Positions 9,574-18,548 of a stretch of DNA of 64,000 bases are shown piece by piece. The translations under genes were made by a program, and so were the position numbers. The notes beneath the pieces are model-generated. The model did not search any database, had not been told where the DNA came from, and worked only from the letters and a program-made list of their open reading frames with translations. The first letter of the stretch is position 1; the number at the start of each line of letters is the position of its first letter. Source of the stretch: Betaproteobacteria bacterium (lineage in GTDB: Bacteria; Pseudomonadota; Gammaproteobacteria; Burkholderiales; Burkholderiaceae_C); the NCBI GenBank assembly GCA_016704535.1, contig JADIZZ010000012.1:124001-188000 (forward strand), written 5' to 3'.

Positions 9574-10899
9574 ATGCGCCCCACCCTAGCCCGCTTGTCC
9601 GCCCTGTCCACCGGCCTGCTACTGGCCGGTCTGGCCCACGCCGGCACCGTGACGGTCGTCACCTCGTTCCCGAAAGAGCTGACGCAGGCCTACAAGGCGG
9701 CCTTCGAGAAGGCCAATCCGTCGATCAAGATCGAGATCCTGAACAAGAACACCGTGCAAGGGATCGCCTACGTGCGTGAACTGCCGGTGGGCCAGCGGCC
9801 CGACATCTTCTGGGCCAGCGCGCCCGACGCCTTCGAGGTGCTGGCGGGCCAGGACCTGCTGGCCCCGGCCGCCGACCTGGCGAACAAGGCCGCGCCGGCC
9901 AAGGTGGGCGCCTACCCCATCAACGACCCCAAGGGCCGCTACCTGGGTCAGGCGCTGGCCGGCTACGGGCTGATGTGGAACACGCGCTACATGGCAGCCA
10001 ACAAGCTGCAGGCGCCCAGGCAATGGGCCGATCTCGTCAAGCCCGTCTACTTCGGCCATGTCGCGATGAGCTCGCCCTCGCGTTCGGGCACCACCCACCT
10101 CACGGTCGAGACCATGCTGCAGGGTGAAGGTTGGGAGAAGGGCTGGAACCAGCTGCTGCAGATCGCCGGCAACTGCGCCGCCATCACCGAGCGCAGCTTC
10201 GGCGTGCCCGACGGCGTGAACAACGGCCAGTTCGGCATCGGCCTGGTGATCGACTTCTTCGGCCTGGCGGGCAAGTACAGCGGCTTCCCGGTCGACTTCG
10301 TCTACCCCGACGTCACCGCCGTAGTGCCGGCCAACATCGCGCTGGTGTCCGGCAGCAAGAACCCGGACGAGGCCAGGCAGTTCATCCGCTACACCGTGTC
10401 CACCGAAGGCCAGCAGTTGCTGTTCGACCCCAAGATCTCGCGCCTGCCCATCCTGCCGCTGAAGCAGTTGCAGGCCCCGGCCGGCTACCCCGACGCCTTC
10501 GAGATCGCCAAGCGCGCCAAGGTGGCCTTCAACGCCGACCTGTCGGAGAGCCGGTACAACGTGGTCTCGGCGATGTTCGACCAGACCATCACCTTCCGCA
10601 TCAAGGAACTGCAAGCCGCCACCAAAGCCATCCACGAGGCCGAAGCGGCTCTGGCGAAGAAACCCAATGCCGCCGCGCAGGCGATGGTGAAGCAGGCGCG
10701 TGAACTGGCCTTCTCGCCCGCGGTGGGCCAGGGCATGGCCGGCAACAAGGACTTCCTGGACCTGTTCACCAAGAACAAGAAGGACGCCGCGGTCAACAAG
10801 CAGATCACCGGCCTGGAGGACACCTGGAGCCGCCACGCCAAGGACAACTACGAACGCGCCCGCACGCTGGCGCAACAGGCGCTCGCGCAAGCACGCTGA
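9574..10899 (+). CDS. Periplasmic substrate-binding protein of a ferric-type ABC importer
   Basis: Encodes 441 residues. An N-terminal signal peptide ends near LLAGLAHA|GTVTVVTSF. The body follows the extracellular solute-binding family 1 (FbpA/AfuA/PotD-like) pattern: FEKANPSIKIEILNKNT, then NTRYMAANKLQAPRQWADLV. It is about 100 residues longer than typical FbpA, with a lysine/alanine-rich, probably helical C-terminal extension (about 345-441). A good AGGAGA lies before the start. The downstream permease and ATPase complete the transporter. The ligand could be ferric iron, a polyamine or a phosphonate; no tyrosine ligands are assigned. Confidence 0.88.
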   Translation: MRPTLARLSALSTGLLLAGLAHAGTVTVVTSFPKELTQAYKAAFEKANPSIKIEILNKNTVQGIAYVRELPVGQRPDIFWASAPDAFEVLAGQDLLAPAADLANKAAPAKVGAYPINDPKGRYLGQALAGYGLMWNTRYMAANKLQAPRQWADLVKPVYFGHVAMSSPSRSGTTHLTVETMLQGEGWEKGWNQLLQIAGNCAAITERSFGVPDGVNNGQFGIGLVIDFFGLAGKYSGFPVDFVYPDVTAVVPANIALVSGSKNPDEARQFIRYTVSTEGQQLLFDPKISRLPILPLKQLQAPAGYPDAFEIAKRAKVAFNADLSESRYNVVSAMFDQTITFRIKELQAATKAIHEAEAALAKKPNAAAQAMVKQARELAFSPAVGQGMAGNKDFLDLFTKNKKDAAVNKQITGLEDTWSRHAKDNYERARTLAQQALAQAR

Positions 10900-10908
10900 C
10901 CCGGCCCC

Positions 10909-12696
10909 GTGAGCAGCACGAGCGCCGCGGTGCCTGAACCGCGCGGCCCGGCCGTGGCCGCCGCACGCCACGGCGCCGGCGTGTGGCTGGCCGGCGCGCT
11001 GGTGCTGGCCTTCCTGCTGCTGTTCTTCGTGCTGCCGGTGATGCGCGTGTTCATCACCGCGTTCCTGGACGGCGACGGCAGCCTGACCTTCGGCCACTTC
11101 AGCGCCTTCTTCGGCCAGAGCCTGATGCGAGAGGCCTTCTTCAACAGCCTCTACGTGGCGGTGATGTCAGCGGTGTTTGCGGCACTCATCGCCGTGCCGC
11201 TGGCCTACTTCACGGTGCGCTTCGAGTTCCGCGGCGCGCTGCTCATCCAGACGCTGGGCGTGCTGCCGCTGATCATGCCGCCCTTCGTCGGCGCAGTAGC
11301 ACTCCAGCTCATCTTCGGCCGCAGCGGCAGCATCAACCTGTTGCTCCAGGAACACCTGGGCTTCACGCTGCCGATCATGGACGGCCTGAACGGCGTCATC
11401 TTCGTCGAGGCCATCCACTACTTCCCGTTCATCCTGATGAACCTGACGGTGGCGCTGCGCAGCATCGACGGCGCCATGGAAGAAGCGGCGCTGAACCTGG
11501 GCTGCACCGGCTGGCGGCTGTTCCGCCGCGTGATCTTCCCGCTGGCCGCGCCGGGCTTCGTGGCCGGCGCCTCGCTGGTGTTCGTGAAGGTCTTCGACGA
11601 CCTGGGCACGCCGCTGGTGATGGGCCAGACCAACCTGCTGGCGCCGCAGGCCTACCTGCGCATCACGCAGGTGGGGCTGGAAGACCCGCTGGGTTACGTC
11701 ATCAGCGTGCTGATGATCGTGTTCAGCATCGCGGCCATGGCACTGTCGGCGCAGATGCTCAAGGGCCGCGACTACAGCACGCTGCAGAAGGGCGGCGGCA
11801 GCCTCCAGCGCCGCAGCCTGTCGCCGCTGGGGTCGGTGGCCGCCTACGCGTGGATAGGGTTCATCCTGCTGCTCACGCTGTCACCGCACATCGGCGTGCT
11901 GCTGCTCAGCTTCGCCAGCGTGTGGAGCTACTCGCCACTGCCCGATGCCTACACGCTGGCGCACTACGCCACCGTGTTCCAGGACAGCAGCGGCATGATC
12001 AGGAACACCCTGCTCTACTGCGGCCTGGCCGCCGGGCTAGACGTGCTGCTGGGCGTGACCATCGCCTACCTGATCCTGCGCACCAGGCTGCCGGCGCGGC
12101 AGTGGCTGGACTGGATCGCCACCGCCTCGCTGGCCGTGCCCGGCATCGTGCTGGCCATCGGCTACCTGCGGCTCTTCAAGGGCATGACGCTGCCCGGCAC
12201 GGAGATCCTGCTCACCAGCACCTGGGTGATGATCATGCTGGCGTACGCCGTGCGCCGCCTGCCCTATGCGCTGCGCAGTTGCGTGGCGGCGCTGCAGCAG
12301 GTGCACGTGAGCCTGGAGGAAGCGGCAGAGAGCCTGGGCGCCACCAAGCTGCGCACCATCCAGCGCGTGATGGTGCCGTTGATGGTGGGTGGCATCCTGG
12401 CCGGCTTCGTCACCAGCTTCATCACCGCGGCGGTGGAACTGTCGGCCACCATCCTGCTCGTCTCGGCCGATTCGCAGGCGCCGATGAGCTACGGCATCTA
12501 CCTCTACATGCAGAGCGTGGCGGGCCGCGGGCCTGGCGCGGCGCTGGGGGTGCTGGCCATCATCGTCGTGGCCATCGGCACCTGGATATCGCACGTGGTG
12601 GTCGAACGCACCGGCAGCCGGCTGACGCCGCGCCCGGTCGACGAGAAGCTGCCGCCGCTGGCCCTGGCCACGCCCGCCCCCGGAGAACCACGATGA
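10909..12696 (+). CDS. Fused two-domain ABC permease (FbpB/AfuB type)
   Basis: Encodes 595 residues beginning with GTG. It carries two tandem inner-membrane permease domains of roughly 290 residues each. The first coupling helix region reads EEAALNLGCTGWRLFRRVIF and the second EEAAESLGATKLRTIQRVM, both matching the EAA...G signature that docks on the ATPase. About 12 membrane segments are visible. A single polypeptide with both permease halves is characteristic of ferric-iron-type importers. It ends in an ATGA overlap with the ATPase gene, so translation is probably coupled. Confidence 0.93.
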   Translation: MSSTSAAVPEPRGPAVAAARHGAGVWLAGALVLAFLLLFFVLPVMRVFITAFLDGDGSLTFGHFSAFFGQSLMREAFFNSLYVAVMSAVFAALIAVPLAYFTVRFEFRGALLIQTLGVLPLIMPPFVGAVALQLIFGRSGSINLLLQEHLGFTLPIMDGLNGVIFVEAIHYFPFILMNLTVALRSIDGAMEEAALNLGCTGWRLFRRVIFPLAAPGFVAGASLVFVKVFDDLGTPLVMGQTNLLAPQAYLRITQVGLEDPLGYVISVLMIVFSIAAMALSAQMLKGRDYSTLQKGGGSLQRRSLSPLGSVAAYAWIGFILLLTLSPHIGVLLLSFASVWSYSPLPDAYTLAHYATVFQDSSGMIRNTLLYCGLAAGLDVLLGVTIAYLILRTRLPARQWLDWIATASLAVPGIVLAIGYLRLFKGMTLPGTEILLTSTWVMIMLAYAVRRLPYALRSCVAALQQVHVSLEEAAESLGATKLRTIQRVMVPLMVGGILAGFVTSFITAAVELSATILLVSADSQAPMSYGIYLYMQSVAGRGPGAALGVLAIIVVAIGTWISHVVVERTGSRLTPRPVDEKLPPLALATPAPGEPR

Positions 12697-13778
12697 AAAA
12701 AGTCAGCGTGCAGTGCCGCCACGTGCGGCTGGCCTACGGCAAGACCGAGGTGCTGAAGGACGTCAGCCTCGACATCCAGCCCGGCGAGTTCTTCGCGTTG
12801 CTGGGCCCCTCGGGTTCGGGCAAGAGCACGCTGCTCCGGCTGATCGCCGGCTTCAACCGTCACCAGCACGGCGAGGTCCTCATCGACGGCCAGGACGTGA
12901 GCCCGCTGCCGCCCTGGCAACGCAACGTCGGCATGGTGTTCCAGAACTACGCGCTGTGGCCGCACATGACGGTGTGGGACAACGTGGCCTTCGGGCTGGT
13001 CGAGCGTAAGGTCGACAAGGCGACCCTCAAGGCCAAGGTCGGCGCGGCGCTGGAACTCGTGGGCCTGTCGAGCTACGGCCAGCGGCGGCCGAATCAACTC
13101 AGCGGCGGCCAGCAGCAGCGCGTGGCGCTGGCGCGCACCATCGTCATCGAGCCGCAGGTGCTGCTGCTCGACGAACCCTTGAGCAACCTCGACAAGACGC
13201 TGCGCGTGCAGATGCGCCAGGAACTGCTGGCCATGCAGCGCCGGCTGGGGCTGACGACCATCTTCGTCACCCACGACCAGGAAGAAGCCATGACCACCGC
13301 CGACCGCATGGCCGTGCTCGACAAAGGCGTGGTGCAGCAGGTGGGGGCGCCTGTGACGCTGTACGACGAGCCCGCGAACATCTTCGTGGCCGGTTTCGTC
13401 GGCACGACCAACCTGCTGCCGGCGCGGGTGCGGGCACGCCAGGGCGGCGCACTGACACTCGATGTCGCCGGTTTCGGCGACGTGCAACTGCCCGCGGGCG
13501 TGCAGGCACCTGCCAGCGACACGCTGACGATGGGCTTCCGCCCTCACGCGCTGCAGATCGAGGCGGCCAACACGTCGGCCCCATTGCAAGGCATCGCGTT
13601 GCCCGGCACCGTCGAGGCCAGTGAATTCCTGGGCGAGTTCACCCGCTACAGCGTGCGCGTGGGCAGTCACGCCCTGCACGTCGACCACCCGCACCAGGCC
13701 GGCGGCGCGGCCTTTGCCGTGGGCAGCGCGGTGCGGCTGGGGCTGGAAGCCTCGCAGGTGCGGCTCTTCGCAGGCTGA
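12693..13778 (+). CDS. ABC importer ATPase subunit (FbpC/PotA type)
   Basis: Encodes 361 residues. Walker A is GPSGSGKST, the Q-loop lies in VFQNYALWPHM, the signature is LSGGQQQRVALAR, Walker B is VLLLDEPLSNLD and the switch histidine is in FVTHDQEEA. A C-terminal TOBE-like domain (about 245-361) is present, as in FbpC, PotA and CysA. It completes the importer encoded by the two preceding genes and is the last gene of that operon; a hairpin follows. Confidence 0.94.
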   Translation: MKKVSVQCRHVRLAYGKTEVLKDVSLDIQPGEFFALLGPSGSGKSTLLRLIAGFNRHQHGEVLIDGQDVSPLPPWQRNVGMVFQNYALWPHMTVWDNVAFGLVERKVDKATLKAKVGAALELVGLSSYGQRRPNQLSGGQQQRVALARTIVIEPQVLLLDEPLSNLDKTLRVQMRQELLAMQRRLGLTTIFVTHDQEEAMTTADRMAVLDKGVVQQVGAPVTLYDEPANIFVAGFVGTTNLLPARVRARQGGALTLDVAGFGDVQLPAGVQAPASDTLTMGFRPHALQIEAANTSAPLQGIALPGTVEASEFLGEFTRYSVRVGSHALHVDHPHQAGGAAFAVGSAVRLGLEASQVRLFAG

Positions 13779-13788
13779 ACGCTGCAGC

Positions 13789-13813
13789 GGGCCGGAGCCC
13801 CGCAGACCGGCCC
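13789..13813 (+). terminator. Hairpin after the ABC importer operon
   Basis: GGGCCGG (13789-13795) pairs perfectly with CCGGCCC (13807-13813) across an 11-base loop, starting 10 bases after the ATPase stop. No T-run follows, so it may act with Rho or as a 3' stabiliser. Confidence 0.45.
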
Positions 13814-13829
13814 GGATCGTGAAGGTCGC

Positions 13830-13856
13830 TCAAGACCGGCGGGGCGCAGCCGAAAA
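13830..13856 (+). promoter_or_regulatory. Candidate FliA (sigma-28) promoter of the FIST operon
   Basis: TCAAGACC, exactly 11 bases, then GCCGAAAA. The enterobacterial sigma-28 consensus is TAAAGTTT-N11-GCCGATAA, so the -10 matches 7 of 8 with exact spacing and the -35 keeps T.AAG. The element lies about 48 bases upstream of the FIST gene start and points toward it. Another hairpin (GGCCGC...GCGGCC, 13866-13883) falls in the leader. FliA control would tie the operon to flagellar and chemotaxis gene expression. This is motif-based inference. Confidence 0.6.
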
Positions 13857-13903
13857 CGAAGCGAAGGCCGCGATGCTGCGGCCAGAGCGGGAGTGCGAGC
13901 GCG

Positions 13904-15046
13904 ATGAATCTCCAAACCCTGACCTTCCGAACCGCCGACGGATGGAACACACCCTTGCCGACCGCCATGGACAGCGAGCAGACCCTGGTGCTGGTGTTTG
14001 GGGCGCCCGAGTTCGGCAGCGATCCGGCCCCTCTCCAGGCACTCGCCGAGGCATTCCCCCGCTCGGTGCTGGTCGGCTGTTCCACCTCGGGTGAGATCGC
14101 CGGCACGCAGGTCCACGACGCCAGCCTCAGCGTCGCGGTGGCACGCTTCGGGCACACGCGGCTGCGGCGCGCCCTCACCCCCGTGGCGGGGGCCGACGAC
14201 TCCTTCGACGCCGGGACCCGTCTCGCGGAGCAACTCGCCGGTCCCGGCCTGCGAGCGGTCTTCCTGTTGTCCGACGGACTCTGCGTCAATGGCACGCCGC
14301 TCGTCGACGGGCTCACGCGCCACCTGCCTTCGGGCGTGTCCATCACGGGCGGCCTGGCCGGCGACGGCAGCCGCTTTGGCCACACCTGGGTGCTCGACGG
14401 CGCCCGCCCGGCCGCGAACTGCATTTGCGCTGTCGGCTTGTACGGCGAGCGCCTGCGCATCGGCCACGGCTGCGACGGCGGCTGGTCGGACTTCGGCCCC
14501 GAGCGACGCATCACGCGCTCCGAAGGCAACGTGCTGTTCGAACTCGACGGCAAGCCGGCGCTCGACCTGTACAAGAGCTACCTCGGCGAGCGCGCCGCCG
14601 GGCTGCCGGGCACGGCCCTTCTGTTTCCGCTGTCCGTCCGGCGCGAAGGCGACGGCCAGGACACGCTGGTGCGCACGATCCTCGGCATCGACGAGGCGCA
14701 ACAGTCGCTGACCTTTGCTGGCGACATGCCCCAGGGCGGCATCGCACGCCTGATGCGTGCCAACACCGACAAGCTGATCGGCAGTGCCGGGCAGGCGGCG
14801 CGCCAGGCCACCGTCGGTGCCAGCGAGGTCGACGACGCCCTGCTCATCTCGGTCAGCTGCGTCGGGCGCCGCCTGGTGCTGGGTGAGCGCACCGACGAGG
14901 AAGTCGAGACCGTGCTCGACAGCGCGCCCCAGCGCGCCGGCCACGTGGGCTTCTACTCGTACGGCGAAATCTCACCGGCCGTGGCCGGAGGCGCCAGCGA
15001 GCTGCACAACCAGACGATGACCGTCACGGTGTACAGCGAAGACTGA
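13904..15046 (+). CDS. FIST-domain sensory protein
   Basis: Encodes 380 residues. The FIST N domain covers about 25-215, with the LVGCSTSGEIAGTQVHD pattern and ITGGLAGDG characteristic of the family, and a FIST C domain follows to near the end (GYGE-like motif FYSYGEI). FIST proteins are intracellular small-ligand sensors, proposed to bind amino acids, often linked to chemotaxis or c-di-GMP outputs. No membrane segment is present. The next gene, a GGDEF-EAL enzyme, begins 4 bases after the stop, so this protein is a likely input partner for it. Confidence 0.9.
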   Translation: MNLQTLTFRTADGWNTPLPTAMDSEQTLVLVFGAPEFGSDPAPLQALAEAFPRSVLVGCSTSGEIAGTQVHDASLSVAVARFGHTRLRRALTPVAGADDSFDAGTRLAEQLAGPGLRAVFLLSDGLCVNGTPLVDGLTRHLPSGVSITGGLAGDGSRFGHTWVLDGARPAANCICAVGLYGERLRIGHGCDGGWSDFGPERRITRSEGNVLFELDGKPALDLYKSYLGERAAGLPGTALLFPLSVRREGDGQDTLVRTILGIDEAQQSLTFAGDMPQGGIARLMRANTDKLIGSAGQAARQATVGASEVDDALLISVSCVGRRLVLGERTDEEVETVLDSAPQRAGHVGFYSYGEISPAVAGGASELHNQTMTVTVYSED

Positions 15047-15050
15047 ACGC

Positions 15051-17057
15051 ATGCCGTTGCATTCCCTGCTGAAGCGCCAGCTGAAGCGGCTCGGACTCGA
15101 GGTCGAGGCAGGGCCGCCCGACGCTGAACGCTGGCGCCAGCTGGTGCAGCACGTGAGCCGCGCCTACGAGGAGCACGACCAGGAGCGCTACCTGCTCGAA
15201 CGCTCGCAGGACCTGGCTTCCAAGGAAATGGCGGCGCTTTACGCCACCGTGCGCGCCGACCGCGACCTGCTCGACAGCCGCGTGCGCGAGCGCACCGAGG
15301 CGCTGCACCTGAGCGAAGGCCGCCTGTCGAGCCTGCTGTCGCTGTCGGCCGACTGGATCTGGGAGCAGGACGCCGACCTGCGCTTCACCTACTTTTCCGA
15401 CGGCATCGAGGCGGCGACCGGCATCGTGGCGGCATCGCTGATCGGCAGGCAGCGCATGTCCAACGCCGCGTTCGATGCCCCGGCCGAGGCGATTGCCGCC
15501 TACGAGGCCTGCATCGACGGACGCCAGGCCTTCCGCGACTTCACCTACGGCTTCACGCGCCCCGACGGCGTGCGGCGTTTCATCCGCATCAGCGGTGAGC
15601 CGGTGTTCAACGACGGCGGCAGCTTCGAGGGCTACCGCGGTGTCGGCCGCGACGTCACGCAGGCCATGGTGGCGGAACAGAAGGTGCACGAGCTGGCCCG
15701 CTTCGACAGCCTGACCGGCCTGCCCAACCGCAACATGTTCCTCGGCGAGCTCGACCGCACGATCGCCCGCGCACGCCGCCAGGGCACGGCTTTCGCTGTC
15801 TTCTTCATCGACCTCGACCGCTTCAAGACCATCAACGACACGCTCGGCCACGATGCCGGCGACCAATTGCTGCAAACGATGGCCGATCGCCTGCGCGGCG
15901 CCGTGCGCGAAAGCGACCTCGTTGCGCGCCTGGGCGGCGACGAGTTCGTCGTGTTGCTCGAGGGTGAGGCCTGCGCCGCCGACCTGGACACCATCGCGCA
16001 GAAGCTGCTGGTCGCCATCGGCGAGCCGACGACGCTGCAGGGTTGCAGCTTCCTCGTCACCGGCAGCATCGGCATCGGCCTGTACCCGGTCGATGGCGAA
16101 GACGCCGCCACGCTGCTCAAGCACGCCGATGCCGCGATGTACCTGGCCAAGGACAAGGGCAAGAACAACGTGCAGTTCTACACCGCAGACCTTGCCGAGC
16201 TGGCGGCGCGGCAGTTCGAGCTCGAGTCGGCCTTGCGTTTTGCGCTGACGCGCGGCGAGCTGCTGCTGCACTTCCAGCCCAAGATCCACATCGCCAGCGG
16301 CCGCATGCTCGGCGTCGAAGCGCTCGTGCGCTGGGCTCACCCGACCCGCGGGCTGGTGCCGCCGGGCGACTTCATCCCGCTGGCCGAAGAGCGCGGGCTG
16401 ATCGTGGCCATCGGCCGATGGGTGATGCAGGCCGCGTGCCGGCAGATCCGCGACTGGCGCGGCGCGGGGTTCGCAGCGCCGCGGGTGGCCGTGAACCTGT
16501 CGGCGCGGCAGTTCGTCAGCGACACCTTGGTCGATGATCTGATCGATTCGCTCGCCCTGTACGGTGTGGCGCCGTCGGAGCTGGAGGTCGAACTCACCGA
16601 GAGCGTGCTGATGGCAGACCCGGAACGCGCGAACCAGGTGCTGCAGCAGCTGCACACGATGGGCATCGGCATCTCGATCGACGACTTCGGCACCGGCTAC
16701 TCGTCGCTGTCCTACCTGAAGCGCTTTCCGGCACAGACAGTCAAGATCGACCGCTCGTTCATCAGCGGGCTGCCATCCGACGGCGACGACACCGCCATCA
16801 CGCAGGCGGTGATCGCGATGGCGCACAGCCTGGGTCTGAAGGTCGTGGCCGAGGGCGTGGAGACGGCGGCGCAGCTCGCCCTGCTGCGCAAGCTCGGCTG
16901 CGATGAAGCCCAGGGCTATCTGCTGGGCCGTCCGATGCCCGCCGCGGACCTCGCGGCCCGGCTGGACTCGACGGCCACCGTTCGTCCGCCAGAATCGCTG
17001 TCGACCCGCGGCGCCGTTGACCGGCCCGCCCTGACTGCGACACCGGACACCGCGTGA
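15051..17057 (+). CDS. PAS-GGDEF-EAL cyclic-di-GMP enzyme
   Basis: Encodes 668 residues and is soluble. An N-terminal part with probable coiled coil (about 30-95) leads to a PAS domain (about 95-210), then a GGDEF domain (about 215-385) with intact RLGGDEF and an upstream RESD inhibitory site at the usual 5-residue spacing. The EAL domain (about 400-645) retains VEALVRW, NLSARQF, ELTES, DDFGTGYSSL, KIDRSF and EGVE. Both synthesis and hydrolysis of c-di-GMP therefore look possible. It is encoded between a FIST sensor gene and a DUF6352-like gene and overlaps the latter by GTGA. Confidence 0.94.
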   Translation: MPLHSLLKRQLKRLGLEVEAGPPDAERWRQLVQHVSRAYEEHDQERYLLERSQDLASKEMAALYATVRADRDLLDSRVRERTEALHLSEGRLSSLLSLSADWIWEQDADLRFTYFSDGIEAATGIVAASLIGRQRMSNAAFDAPAEAIAAYEACIDGRQAFRDFTYGFTRPDGVRRFIRISGEPVFNDGGSFEGYRGVGRDVTQAMVAEQKVHELARFDSLTGLPNRNMFLGELDRTIARARRQGTAFAVFFIDLDRFKTINDTLGHDAGDQLLQTMADRLRGAVRESDLVARLGGDEFVVLLEGEACAADLDTIAQKLLVAIGEPTTLQGCSFLVTGSIGIGLYPVDGEDAATLLKHADAAMYLAKDKGKNNVQFYTADLAELAARQFELESALRFALTRGELLLHFQPKIHIASGRMLGVEALVRWAHPTRGLVPPGDFIPLAEERGLIVAIGRWVMQAACRQIRDWRGAGFAAPRVAVNLSARQFVSDTLVDDLIDSLALYGVAPSELEVELTESVLMADPERANQVLQQLHTMGIGISIDDFGTGYSSLSYLKRFPAQTVKIDRSFISGLPSDGDDTAITQAVIAMAHSLGLKVVAEGVETAAQLALLRKLGCDEAQGYLLGRPMPAADLAARLDSTATVRPPESLSTRGAVDRPALTATPDTA

Positions 17058-18142
17058 CCCAAGACTTCTGGCCCGCCTGCGGCTACACCCTGCTCGAACG
17101 CAATCCACAAGGCTGGTGCGTGCCCACGCCCGCCTATCTGGCCGCCTGGCTGGCGCGACCCGAACTGGCGCTGGTGCCCGAGTCTTGCCGCGCCGAGACG
17201 CGCCTGCACCGCGAGCTGCAGCGCGACCCGCTGCGCCCGGTGCCGCCGGCCGAACTGGCGGCGCTGAAGGATGCGGATGCGCGCGAGAACTACGCCCACT
17301 TCCTGAACCTTCGCGACGCGCTGCTGCAGGCCGGCACGCTGGAAGGCTGGCTGCTGGCGCTGTGGCGCGGCGGGCACATCCGCGTGCCGCCGCTGTTCAT
17401 CGACCTCGTCGTGCAGGCCGTGCTGCGCGGGCTGCTCGACGATGGCGGCACCCGGGAAGCCAGCGCCTTCGAGGCCCGCGCGGCCGAGATGCTGTTCCGC
17501 ACCCAGCGGCTGAGCACACACGAAGGCCGGCTGCTCGCCGGCGACAAGGAGACGCTGGACCTGCAGCGCGAAACCCACGGCTTCGGCGACCTGGGCCGCC
17601 TGCTGGCGCAGGCCGCGCAGCCTTTGAAGGCGGTGCAGATGCAAGTGCTGCAGACACACAATGCCGCGGACTACTGGGCTGAAGCTGCCAGGCCAGGCGG
17701 CCGCCACGGCTTTCTGCTCGACCTCACGCACGAGATCAAGCAGGAGCTCGGCCACGGCCTGGCCTTCCACCTCACGCATGCGAACTCGGGGCTGAAGGCG
17801 CTGTCACGTGTGCTCGAACGCTGGGTGCAGCACCTGCTGGGCGTGGAGGTGCGCATCACGCCGCAGCCCAAGATCGACGACCCGCAGTGGCGCTGGCACC
17901 TGGGCCTGGACGCCGAGGCCAGCAAGCTGCTCGACGACCTCTACGAAGATCGCCCGGTGGACGACGAACGTCTGGCTCGGCTGATCAGCCTGTTCCGCCT
18001 GGACTTCGCCGACGCGCGCGACATGCGCGCCGATGTCGCGGGCAAGCCCGTCTACCTGGGGCTGATGAGCACCGCCGAGCAGGTGCTGCGTTGCAAGCCG
18101 CAGAACCTGCTGCTGAACCTGCCGCTGGCCAGCATGGTGTGA
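17054..18142 (+). CDS. DUF6352-like conserved protein
   Basis: Encodes 362 residues from a GTG start that overlaps the stop of the c-di-GMP enzyme gene (GTGA). It opens MTQDFWPACGYTLLERNPQG and contains the DARENYAHFLNLRDALLQAG segment I associate with the uncharacterised proteobacterial family DUF6352; that name is from memory. There is no signal peptide, clear membrane segment or catalytic motif. Translational coupling to a GGDEF-EAL enzyme suggests that the two are needed in fixed proportion, perhaps as partner or effector. Function unknown. Confidence 0.82.
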   Translation: MTQDFWPACGYTLLERNPQGWCVPTPAYLAAWLARPELALVPESCRAETRLHRELQRDPLRPVPPAELAALKDADARENYAHFLNLRDALLQAGTLEGWLLALWRGGHIRVPPLFIDLVVQAVLRGLLDDGGTREASAFEARAAEMLFRTQRLSTHEGRLLAGDKETLDLQRETHGFGDLGRLLAQAAQPLKAVQMQVLQTHNAADYWAEAARPGGRHGFLLDLTHEIKQELGHGLAFHLTHANSGLKALSRVLERWVQHLLGVEVRITPQPKIDDPQWRWHLGLDAEASKLLDDLYEDRPVDDERLARLISLFRLDFADARDMRADVAGKPVYLGLMSTAEQVLRCKPQNLLLNLPLASMV

Positions 18143-18180
18143 GCCCGGGGCCGGGCGCTGCGCTGTGATGACCTGCCGTC

Positions 18181-18417
18181 TCAGCACCGCCCCGATCGCC
18201 GGCTGCGCGGCTGCAGCTTGTCGAGTTCGGCAAACTGCTGCTTCAGCAGGATCAGCAGCGTGCGGGCGTGTTCCACGGGCAAACGCAGGCAGGTGACGCC
18301 GGACGCGTCATCGCGCACCGAGCGGGTCATCACCAGTGCGTCGATGTCGACCTCGATCAGGCCCTTGTCGTGCTTCATCGACTTCAGACGCTGCACTTCG
18401 ATGTCGTAGGCCTTCAC
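18181..18417 (-). CDS. Small conserved hypothetical protein
   Basis: Encodes 78 residues from a GTG start with a GGGAG upstream. The sequence MKAYDIEVQRLKSMKHDKG... VEHARTLLILLKQQFAELDK is mixed alpha/beta with a basic C-terminus (PRSRRSGR). No known domain was recognised. It is convergent with the DUF6352-like gene and divergent from the GDT1 gene. Codon composition matches its neighbours, which supports a real gene. Confidence 0.65.
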   Translation of the reverse strand: MKAYDIEVQRLKSMKHDKGLIEVDIDALVMTRSVRDDASGVTCLRLPVEHARTLLILLKQQFAELDKLQPRSRRSGRC

Positions 18418-18548
18418 GTGGGATCTCCCGGGGTTGCAGCGATGCCGGATTGTGGGCGGCCCCTAGAATTCGTCGCGCTCCCGAAATCGAGGGCATGGCA
18501 GCCCTGAACCCGCAGAGGCTCGCGTCAACCCGCTTGGCCCCCAGGTTC

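Noticed and set aside
10983..12692. An open frame through the permease gene continuous with the ATPase frame, suggesting a giant fusion
   Set aside because: The permease is clearly in another frame with two complete membrane domains; the ATPase starts at its own ATG within an ATGA overlap.
15024..17108. A minus-strand open frame of almost 700 codons opposite the GGDEF-EAL gene
   Set aside because: The plus strand encodes an intact enzyme with all motifs; the antisense frame has none.
18420..18548. A yybP-ykoY manganese riboswitch upstream of the GDT1 gene
   Set aside because: Such switches often precede this family, but the conserved blocks are not present.
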